Assembly (NCBI GenBank): GCA_030064795.1
Contig: JASJEI010000283.1
Coordinates: 1-18,975 of the forward strand
Reading direction: 5' to 3'
From: Pleurocapsa sp. MO_226.B13
GTDB taxonomy: Bacteria; Cyanobacteriota; Cyanobacteriia; Cyanobacteriales; Xenococcaceae
DNA length: 18,975 nucleotides
Both the position numbers and the translations under genes were made by a program. The notes under the pieces are model-generated. The model did no database searches. It saw nothing but the letters and a program-made list of their open reading frames with translations, and was not told the DNA's origin. Below, piece by piece: positions 12,519-18,975 of the stretch; the first letter of the stretch is position 1; each line of letters begins with the position of its first letter.

Positions 12519-14474
12519 ATGATTAATCTGCTTATAGTAGAAGACCAGAAGACAATTTTACAGCTTTTAAAAAGCTATTTAGAGCGAGAATCAGACTTGA
12601 GGATTGTGGGAATTGCTGCTGATGGTCAAACAGCGATCGCCAAAGTAGAACGTTTAAGACCAGATGTGGTGTTGATGGATGTGGAAATGCCTGGAATAGA
12701 TGGGATCGCAGCTACTCGAACTATTTCTCAACGCCATCCAGAAGTAAAAGTACTAATTTTAACTACTCACGATGACGATCGCGTCCTCAACTATGCCTTG
12801 CAAGCTGGAGCGAAAGGATATTTGCTCAAGAATACTCCTCCTAGAGAACTAATCGACTTTATCCGCTCGGTTTATCGAGGACATTTACAGCTGGACTCTG
12901 GTTTAGTCCAGAAGTTACCACAAGAGCAATACTCTCAACTCCATCAAGAAAACTCGAACGGACAGGAAATTTTTAGTCAGAAAACTTCAAAATTTCCTTA
13001 CTTTTTGCTGGGAATTATCCTTAATACTTGTGTGTGGTTAGTAGCGATCGCTTACTGGAAATTAGTACCGCCTCAATATACCAGTGAATGGGGATTTAAA
13101 ATTTTGGGCAAAGGAACGGGAGTAGAATTAAATTTACCTACTATTGGTAAGGCATCATCTGGTACTGGTTCTGGTAAAAGTAGTGATGACACCAGGGTAG
13201 ATTATACCTATATCGCTAGCGATTCTTCTCTTTTGGAGGAAACCGCTACAGAAGTGGGAATGTCTGTTGGAGAGTTTGGCAGACCAGAAATTATTACCGA
13301 TGATGAAGGCAATATTGTCTCTTTGTCAATTGAGGGAGATACCCCTGAAGAGGCACAGAAAAAAGCTCATGCTTTTCATCATGTTTTGACCGAGAAGATT
13401 GAAAACTTGAGACAAGCTGAAATCGAACGCCAAGAACAGCATACTCAAGCTACCCTCGAAGCAGCACGTCAGAAGCTCGATTTAGCCCAAGAAAAACTTT
13501 CTGAATATCAAGTTTCATCTACCCTAAGTTCTGGGGAGCAGGTTAAGCAATTGACTAGTAATTTGGAAGAGTTATACCGTCAAAGGGCGGAGTTATCAGC
13601 CCAAGAACGGGGCTTAAGAAAAATTACTCAGCAGTTAGAGGATGAATTGAATCTATCTTCGACAGAAGCAACTTCTGCTTATCAATTACTCGACGATGAT
13701 GTTTTTCAACAACAGTTACAACAATATGCTCAACAAAGTAGAGAACTGAGTAATTTATTGTCTCGCTTTACCGAGGTAAATCCTTCAGTAATCGAAAAAC
13801 AAGCCCAGTTAGAAGAAATAACTACAGATTTACAACAAAGAGCCAGCTTTTTGCTCAATCGACCAATAAGCCAACAAGAGCTAGAAAGAATCAGCTATCT
13901 TACCCTCGATCCGAAGGTAAAAACAGTAAGACAAGAGGTTTTTAAAGATTTAATTGCCAATGAAGCCCAGGAGCAAAAATTAGAAGCGCAAATTCAAGAA
14001 TTGGAAAATCAGATGGGGCTGCTAGAAAACCGTCAAAAAAATATCACTCAAGATAAGTTGAAGATGGATAGCTTTCAGCGCGATCTACAGGTAGCAGAGG
14101 CAGTTTTTGCCACAACTTTAGCGGAATTAGATTTAGGTAAAGAATATGTCTATTCCCTTTATCCTCCAATTCAGTTAATTAAAGAGCCAAGTTTGCCTAA
14201 AGAAAATAATCCCACCAGTCCCAATCTTCGCTTGATAATGTTGGGAGGCATGGCGGGTTCTTTTCTGGTTACTACTGGCTTGATTTTGCTTTGGCTCGAA
14301 CGCCGTCCTCATGCTTATGCTACGGCATTAAACTCAGACGAAACACCTTCTTCTTCTACCTTGGATGTCAATCGCCTACAACAAGTAAACTCAAAATCCC
14401 AACGGCACAATGCCTTAAACTCTAAATCCCAACGGCACAATGCCTTAAACTCTAAATCCGATAGACATAACTAG
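12519..14474 (+). CDS. Response-regulator receiver fused to Wzz/GumC-type polysaccharide co-polymerase
   Basis: A 651-residue two-domain protein. Residues 1-125 are a complete receiver domain of NarL/LuxR style: acidic pair E8/D9, phospho-acceptor D54 in VLMDVEMPG, switch T82/T83, and K104 in GYLLKN. No HTH DNA-binding domain follows. Instead, after a linker, a first membrane span (about 159-181) leads to a Wzz-like periplasmic region with long coiled coils (about 290-380 and 470-525). The region before the second span (about 571-593) is Pro-rich (IKEPSLPKENNPTSP), as in polysaccharide co-polymerases that set glycan chain length. The tail after the second span is cytoplasmic and ends in 2.8 copies of a decapeptide. 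Cyanobacterial co-polymerases more often carry a tyrosine kinase; none is visible here. The cognate histidine kinase is not in the window. No clear Shine-Dalgarno precedes ATG 12519. Confidence 0.88.
   Translation: MINLLIVEDQKTILQLLKSYLERESDLRIVGIAADGQTAIAKVERLRPDVVLMDVEMPGIDGIAATRTISQRHPEVKVLILTTHDDDRVLNYALQAGAKGYLLKNTPPRELIDFIRSVYRGHLQLDSGLVQKLPQEQYSQLHQENSNGQEIFSQKTSKFPYFLLGIILNTCVWLVAIAYWKLVPPQYTSEWGFKILGKGTGVELNLPTIGKASSGTGSGKSSDDTRVDYTYIASDSSLLEETATEVGMSVGEFGRPEIITDDEGNIVSLSIEGDTPEEAQKKAHAFHHVLTEKIENLRQAEIERQEQHTQATLEAARQKLDLAQEKLSEYQVSSTLSSGEQVKQLTSNLEELYRQRAELSAQERGLRKITQQLEDELNLSSTEATSAYQLLDDDVFQQQLQQYAQQSRELSNLLSRFTEVNPSVIEKQAQLEEITTDLQQRASFLLNRPISQQELERISYLTLDPKVKTVRQEVFKDLIANEAQEQKLEAQIQELENQMGLLENRQKNITQDKLKMDSFQRDLQVAEAVFATTLAELDLGKEYVYSLYPPIQLIKEPSLPKENNPTSPNLRLIMLGGMAGSFLVTTGLILLWLERRPHAYATALNSDETPSSSTLDVNRLQQVNSKSQRHNALNSKSQRHNALNSKSDRHN
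14388..14474 (+). repeat. 30-bp tandem repeat encoding a decapeptide (2.8 copies)
   Basis: Units at 14388-14417, 14418-14447 and 14448-14474 (partial) are nearly identical at DNA level and encode NSKSQRHNAL, NSKSQRHNAL and NSKSDRHN. They form the extreme C-terminus of the receiver/co-polymerase protein. The low divergence suggests recent expansion by slippage or unequal crossing over. Confidence 0.9.
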
Positions 14475-14482
14475 AGCAGACA

Positions 14483-15364
14483 ATGAATCGATTTGTTTCT
14501 GTAATTATTCCAGTTTTTAACGATCGCGATCGCCTGGAAATCTGTTTAACCGCTTTAGAAGGGCAAACTTATACCAAAGATAATTATGAAGCGATCGTCG
14601 TCGATAATGGCAGCGATGAAAGTCTAGAAAATTTAGTTGAAAAGTTTCCTCAAGCTAAATTGGCTTATTGCCAGCGTCCTGGTTCTTATGCTGCTCGCAA
14701 TCATGGCATTGCTCTGGCTAAAGGAGAAATACTCGCTTTTACTGATGCTGACTGCATCCCTCAACCAGACTGGTTGGAAACTGGGGTTAAAAGGCTTTTG
14801 GATACGACCAATTGTGGATTGCTAGCGGGAAAAATTGAGCTTTTTTTTCAAAACCGCGATCGCCCGACCATAGTCGAACTCTATGATTGGGCTACATTTT
14901 TTCATCAAAAACAATATATCGAAGCCCAAAAATATGGCGCGACCGCTAATATCTTTACCTATAAATCCGTCTTCGACCGGGTGGGTTTATTTAATTCTCA
15001 GCTAAAATCTGGAGGGGACAAAGAATGGGGTCAAAGAGTGTTTGCCCAAGGCTATAATTCAGTTTATGCTGCTGAAGTTTGCGTGGCTCATCCTGCAAGA
15101 CATTCCTTCAGACAAATGTACCGTAAAGTAGCGCGGGTCAGGGGAGTGGGTTACGAACAAGCCAGAGCGACTCAACCACTATTGGTTTATCTCCTGACCA
15201 CTCTGTCTCATCTAAAACCTCCATTGCGCTCCACTCAACATAAACTAACTCGCCTCTCTCAAGCAAATAAGTTACAAAATCCTCTACAAGTAATTCAAAT
15301 GATTTGTTTCATTTTCGCGCTTCACTATCTAGGATTCTTTGCTCAAAGTTATAGCGAGGGTTAG
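14483..15364 (+). CDS. Family 2 glycosyltransferase
   Basis: A 293-residue GT-A glycosyltransferase. The N-terminus VSVIIPVFNDRDRLEICL begins the nucleotide-binding fold, followed by VVDNGSDES (39-47). The metal- and sugar-nucleotide-binding DxD is TDADC (87-91). The catalytic acidic region appears as GGDKEWGQR (177-185), in place of the common ED motif. The C-terminal stretch VIQMICFIFALHYLGFFAQ (273-291) is hydrophobic and probably membrane-associated. The start ATG 14483 is 8 bp beyond the co-polymerase stop with AGAGCAGA upstream, so it is translationally adjacent and surely in the same operon. Together with the DUF1972 enzyme it would extend the lipid-linked repeat unit. Donor sugar is unknown. 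Confidence 0.93.
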   Translation: MNRFVSVIIPVFNDRDRLEICLTALEGQTYTKDNYEAIVVDNGSDESLENLVEKFPQAKLAYCQRPGSYAARNHGIALAKGEILAFTDADCIPQPDWLETGVKRLLDTTNCGLLAGKIELFFQNRDRPTIVELYDWATFFHQKQYIEAQKYGATANIFTYKSVFDRVGLFNSQLKSGGDKEWGQRVFAQGYNSVYAAEVCVAHPARHSFRQMYRKVARVRGVGYEQARATQPLLVYLLTTLSHLKPPLRSTQHKLTRLSQANKLQNPLQVIQMICFIFALHYLGFFAQSYSEG

Positions 15365-15540
15365 AGAAAATAAATTAAGCGAGGTAGTCCGAAGGAGGCA
15401 GGAGGCTTTTTGAAGTCGTGATGTCAGAAGTCAAAAGTCAGTCAGAAGTCGTGATGTCAGTCCGCAGGGGGCAGGGGACAGAACTAACTAACTACTAACT
15501 ACTAACTACTAACTCCGAATTCAAATTTTGCATAGATTAC
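15365..15540. repeat. Short direct repeats and heptamer array between convergent genes
   Basis: GAAGTCGTGATGTCAG occurs twice (15412-15427 and 15445-15460), and related blocks GTCCGAAGGAGGCAGGAGG and GTCCGCAGGGGGCAGGGG flank them. Four perfect copies of the heptamer ACTAACT follow at 15487-15514 (STRR-like). No gene or clear terminator hairpin is seen. Confidence 0.7.
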
Positions 15541-17589
15541 TTAATCATCCCCCTCGCGTTCTTTTTTAAGCTTGTCCAATTTAAAAGTAGGAGGAATCGC
15601 TTCTAGCTCGCGAGGCTCTAGTCTAATTTGCCAAATTTTAATCTCGTCTTGAGCCCTGGAAAAGCTGGTAGTACCAGAGGGGACTTGTTGGGCAATGGCG
15701 ATCGCCTCTTCCAAAGAGAAATCCGAAGCCTGTCTTGCCATAGCTAAAATTTCTGCTGCCCAATCATTGACATCCCGCACCACTTGAGGATAAACCGAAC
15801 TAGTAGTAGCAGCTTGTCTTGCAGTTTTAATTGCTCGTGCTAAAGCTTCCGGTGTTCTTCTTCTGGCAAGCTCGTTGGCTTCGCTAATATATCTTTCTCC
15901 GTCTATTTCCTCTTGCCAACGGGTAATTCTGCTTTGAGCATCTGAGTATAAAGCTCTACCCGATTTGATTTTTTTGGCAGCATCAATCGCTGCTACGTAG
16001 TTGTTGAAATTGGCAAAAGAGTCAGCCTCGTCGAGAATTGGTTGGTCTTCTACGCGCTGAATATCTTCCCGCCAGATTCGAGCATAATCCCGAGCTTCTT
16101 TGTAAAGAGGACTACCAGGGGAAATCAGGTTAACCTCGGCGATCGCTCTGCGCCAAGCATTGACGTTATTGCCATAGGCTAATTCTTTAGCTCGATTGAG
16201 TATGGGTCGATCTTCAATGATCTGAATTTGACCGCGCCATTTTTTTATTTCTTGACTGGCTTCACGGTAGCGGGGGTTAGAATCGGGAATCAGTTTTGCT
16301 TCGGAGATTGCCTTACTCAGATTGGCGATCGTACCAACTCTAGCTAAATCTCTGGCTTTCGACAAATGGCGGACATCGTTAATTTCTAATTTCCAGCGAC
16401 GAGTTAATTTTTGCCCTAGTTGGTAATATTCACTGTTTTGGTCTAGTTTTTCTACTTCTTCAATTGCCTCTTCAATGCCAAATACTGTATCTAATTGCGC
16501 GCTAGAACCAGCATTTGCCAATATTTGCCAATCTTCACTTCTTTTTTGTAGATTGAGGCTGCGTGGAATCTGAGGTGTGATTCTTAATAGTTGCTGCCAG
16601 TCTCGCCGTTCGATTAATTGCTCGATATTGGCTACCAATTTTTCTTTGCCCTCGGCAATAATTTCTTGAGCCTGTTCGTAAGCATAGCTCTTGCTATCAA
16701 TATCATCTGCCTTGTCAATTGCGAGGATTAAATCTTCAATGTTACCGTTAGTTATCTTAGTCTGGGCTTTACTAAGGCTGGCGTTTTCTTCCTGAGCAAC
16801 ATTAATATTATTAATGCTTTCTTCATATTTAGTAGTTGCCCAATATTCATTAGTACTATCAGTCAGACGTACTGCCCAATTAAACGCGCCATTCCAGTCA
16901 GCTTCGCGGAGTTTGTTTTCTACTTGCTGATAAGTTTCTTCTCCCTTCGTCCAAACAGAATTCCAGCTGGCGATTTTTTCGTCAACTATTTCTTTCGCCG
17001 AGAGATTGGGGGGGATTTTGTTTGCCGTGGCGATCGCCCCCTTTAAATTTCCTGCTTGAAACTCTTCCTCGGCAATGGTTAAAATTCCCGTTGCCCATCT
17101 GTCGATGTTACGGTCGATTTCTGGTCTGAGGGGGTGATTTTCGGGTAATACTGCCACTAAATCGATTGCAGAGAGTAATCCTGCTACATTACTCTCCTCA
17201 GCAGCGGTTTGAGCGCAATAAAGACGAATTGAAGCCGAAGCGATCGGCCAGAAAACTTTAGAACAACTTTGAGTTTTGGGTAATTTAAGCAGCATTGTAG
17301 TTGCTCCATAGCCCACTCCACCCGAACATAACACCAGTAAGATTCCCCATAGCTGCCACATTTGCCATAGGGGTCTGTTTTTGGTTCGCTCAAATGCGAG
17401 CGAGTTTGCCTGCTTGGGTACAGAGCTAATTGAAGGAGATTTTTGAGGGGTCGAAGGCACTAGTCTATCTTCCTTAAAATCCTGATTAAGATATGGGTCT
17501 GGCTGTTTTGGCTTTTCACCATTAATTTTAGCGTTAGATTCATCTTTAGTTGAATCCGAGCCGAATTGTGGTCTTTCGTTTGTCGCCAT
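15541..17589 (-). CDS. Membrane-anchored helical-repeat protein, unknown function
   Basis: A 682-residue protein. A hydrophilic, Pro/Lys-rich N-terminal segment (1-73) precedes a single transmembrane span (about 76-101, MWQLWGILLVLCSGGVGYG). The remainder is helical and presumably periplasmic or lumenal. From about residue 395 a unit of 43-55 residues repeats, marked by Trp at 399, 451, 506, 558, 610 and 653. Each unit follows the pattern EA-x(4-5)-I-x(2)-W-x(2)-EI, then an Ala-rich helix and AI-x(2)-A. Similar cyanobacterial proteins are sometimes labelled chromosome segregation ATPase, but no Walker motif is visible, so I do not adopt that name. The repeats suggest a TPR-like solenoid for protein binding. 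It lies 187 bp downstream of hslO in the same direction and converges on the polysaccharide operon. Confidence 0.75.
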   Translation of the reverse strand: MATNERPQFGSDSTKDESNAKINGEKPKQPDPYLNQDFKEDRLVPSTPQKSPSISSVPKQANSLAFERTKNRPLWQMWQLWGILLVLCSGGVGYGATTMLLKLPKTQSCSKVFWPIASASIRLYCAQTAAEESNVAGLLSAIDLVAVLPENHPLRPEIDRNIDRWATGILTIAEEEFQAGNLKGAIATANKIPPNLSAKEIVDEKIASWNSVWTKGEETYQQVENKLREADWNGAFNWAVRLTDSTNEYWATTKYEESINNINVAQEENASLSKAQTKITNGNIEDLILAIDKADDIDSKSYAYEQAQEIIAEGKEKLVANIEQLIERRDWQQLLRITPQIPRSLNLQKRSEDWQILANAGSSAQLDTVFGIEEAIEEVEKLDQNSEYYQLGQKLTRRWKLEINDVRHLSKARDLARVGTIANLSKAISEAKLIPDSNPRYREASQEIKKWRGQIQIIEDRPILNRAKELAYGNNVNAWRRAIAEVNLISPGSPLYKEARDYARIWREDIQRVEDQPILDEADSFANFNNYVAAIDAAKKIKSGRALYSDAQSRITRWQEEIDGERYISEANELARRRTPEALARAIKTARQAATTSSVYPQVVRDVNDWAAEILAMARQASDFSLEEAIAIAQQVPSGTTSFSRAQDEIKIWQIRLEPRELEAIPPTFKLDKLKKEREGDD

Positions 17590-17776
17590 AAATCACCTGA
17601 TTACGATGCCAGTAAGGATATCTTAAGATTTCCCCAAGCTGACGGTTAAATCGTAACCCATCTTATCACTCTTATTTATGGAGTAAACAATACACTTATG
17701 TCTATATTGTCAAGAATTAATTTAGATTTAAAGGTTTGCCTACATCTTAAAGATTTATTTAACCCAAGACTGCAAT

Positions 17777-18670
17777 CTACTCAGCTTTTAGATCGGCGAT
17801 TAATTGAGTTAATTGGGCTTCGTTTGCCTGATATACTTCTCCACAGAACTGACATACTGCTTCTGCTCCTTCATCTTTTTCAATCATGTCTTGTAATTCT
17901 GCTTCTCCTAACATCTTGAGCGCGCCCAAAACTCGATTAAACGAACATCCACAGTCAAATTTGACTTCATGATATTCGGGGAAGACAAAGAGGTCTAAAT
18001 CTCCTAATAATTGTTCCATGATGTCTCTTAGGGTTTTACCTTCCCGCAATAAAGGAGTAAATCCTGATAATCCACCAACTCGCGATTCTAAGAGTTCAAT
18101 TAAAGAGCGATCGCTTGCTGCTTTAGGCATTATTTGCAATAAGAGTCCCCCAGCTGCGGTTACTCCAGCCTCTCCGACAAACACTCCTACTAAAAGCGCG
18201 GAAGGCAATTGTTCGGAAGTAACTAGATAATTAGCTATATCTTCTCCCACTTCTCCCGAAACCAGGTTGACCGTACTAGAGTATGGTCGTCCATAGCCGA
18301 CATCTCTAACTACGTGTAGATAACCATTGTTACCGACTGCTCTACCTACATCTAACTTTCCTTTATCGTTAGGGGGAAGCTCAACCCCAGGATTTTGTAC
18401 GTATCCTCTCACTGTCCCATCTAGCCCAGCATCTGCTAAAATCGCTCCCAAAGGCCCATCTCCCTTGACGTGGATATTGATTCTAGAACCTTCTTTTTTC
18501 ATGCTAGAAACTAATAGTAATCCACCAGCCATCGAACGCCCCAAAGCTGCTGTGGCCACATAAGAAAGCTTGTGTCTTTGTCTGGCTTCTTCGGTTAGAT
18601 TGGTAGTAATTACACTAACGGCTCTAATGCCACCGTCTGCTGCTGTAGCTCTAATTAATTTGTCTGTCAT
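17777..18670 (-). CDS. hslO: Redox-regulated chaperone Hsp33
   Basis: A 297-residue cytosolic holdase chaperone activated by oxidative unfolding. The N-terminal domain starts MTDKLIRATAADGGIRA and includes GRSMAGGLLL and a GDGPLGAILADAG motif typical of Hsp33. The C-terminal redox switch holds the zinc-binding cysteines C240-G-C242 (FDCGCS) and C273-QF-C276 (VCQFCGEVY), matching the CxC/CxxC pattern exactly. Length is normal for the family. The start ATG 18670 gives the expected N-terminus. The 228 bp upstream are very AT-rich and carry the promoter, which I could not define. The downstream gene is the repeat protein at 15541-17589; shared transcription is possible, but the 187-bp gap makes it uncertain. 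Confidence 0.97.
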   Translation of the reverse strand: MTDKLIRATAADGGIRAVSVITTNLTEEARQRHKLSYVATAALGRSMAGGLLLVSSMKKEGSRINIHVKGDGPLGAILADAGLDGTVRGYVQNPGVELPPNDKGKLDVGRAVGNNGYLHVVRDVGYGRPYSSTVNLVSGEVGEDIANYLVTSEQLPSALLVGVFVGEAGVTAAGGLLLQIMPKAASDRSLIELLESRVGGLSGFTPLLREGKTLRDIMEQLLGDLDLFVFPEYHEVKFDCGCSFNRVLGALKMLGEAELQDMIEKDEGAEAVCQFCGEVYQANEAQLTQLIADLKAE

Positions 18671-18898
18671 TATTAAATATCTAAATGTTTTCAGTAGATG
18701 TTATTTCGCCAAGAGTGGAAATAAATCATAGCTAATCTCAGAAATTTTTACTTCAGGTAAAAATCTGATATTTTTCTTTACTTATTTCATAATGTACTCA
18801 AATTTCAACACTCTAAGCTGCTAAAAATATTATAAGTTTTTCTTATATTAATTAATTTGCGAATTTTAAATAAAATTTGATATGATTTATTTCATTGC

Positions 18899-18972
18899 GT
18901 CAGAGTAGCTCAGTTGGTTAGAGCATCGGACTCATAAGCCGAGTGTCGAGAGTTCAAGTCTCTCCTCTGACA
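18899..18972 (+). tRNA. tRNA-Met(CAT), elongator type
   Basis: A full cloverleaf is visible: acceptor GTCAGAG/CTCTGAC (7 pairs), D arm GCTC...GAGC, anticodon loop CTCATAA with CAT, T arm GAGAG-TTCAAGT-CTCTC, discriminator A. The first pair is G-C, not the C-A mismatch of initiator tRNA. The anticodon stem TCGGA/GCCGA has an A-G mismatch at its base by the loop. tRNA-Ile with a lysidine-modified CAT is the alternative. CCA is not encoded. Confidence 0.9.
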
Positions 18973-18975
18973 TTT

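Noticed and set aside
14637..14825. 62-codon plus-strand frame within the GT2 gene.
   Set aside because: Out-of-frame shadow of a well-supported glycosyltransferase.
15487..15514. Possible CRISPR array.
   Set aside because: The units are 7 bp and directly adjacent with no spacers; it is a simple tandem repeat.
17698..17919. 73-codon plus-strand frame overlapping the hslO 3' end.
   Set aside because: The Leu-rich translation comes from the antisense of hslO codons; hslO is certain on the other strand.

Overview
The window is chromosomal DNA from a cyanobacterium. The octamer GCGATCGC (HIP1) and its GCGATCG core recur throughout, inside and outside genes. The gene set is also cyanobacterial: a 78-residue Nfu scaffold, a DUF3386 protein, an Amt channel with a cleavable leader, a TpsB-type outer membrane protein and small dispersed palindromic repeats. 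Base composition and repeat style suggest a Stanieria/Pleurocapsa/Xenococcus-type lineage; that placement is inference.

Layout. 1-516: the 3' end of a TpsB/BamA-like outer membrane transporter, cut by the window edge. 517-849: no gene, but beside tRNA-Thr(GGT) (850-921, minus) lies a TGTACA end followed by three direct repeats at exactly 20-bp period, the design of a Tn7/Tn5053-like or type V-K CAST transposon end. 1085-2049: nfu and a DUF3386 gene on the minus strand. 2257-3420: a small membrane protein and a secreted LolA-fold-like protein. 3497-5044: an amt gene whose cytoplasmic tail contains an in-frame copy of a palindromic repeat. 5045-5637: two composite palindromic elements and a heptamer repeat. 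5638-7347: a predicted phosphoribosyltransferase among three small genes of unknown function.

7568-15364 is a cell-surface polysaccharide locus with two divergent arms. The minus arm runs flippase, sulfotransferase, ATP-grasp-like protein. The plus arm runs a DUF1972/GT4 glycosyltransferase, a two-domain protein joining a response-regulator receiver to a Wzz-type polysaccharide co-polymerase, and a GT2 glycosyltransferase. Together they suggest assembly and export of a possibly sulfated polysaccharide, with chain length perhaps controlled directly by phosphorylation. No Wzy polymerase, outer-membrane export protein or histidine kinase is visible in the window.

15541-18670: a membrane-anchored protein with Trp-marked helical repeats and the Hsp33 chaperone gene hslO, both minus. 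The window ends with an elongator-type tRNA-Met(CAT) at 18899-18972.

The observations most worth following are the transposon end docked beside tRNA-Thr, the receiver/co-polymerase fusion, and the mobile palindromic repeat translated as part of the ammonium transporter.
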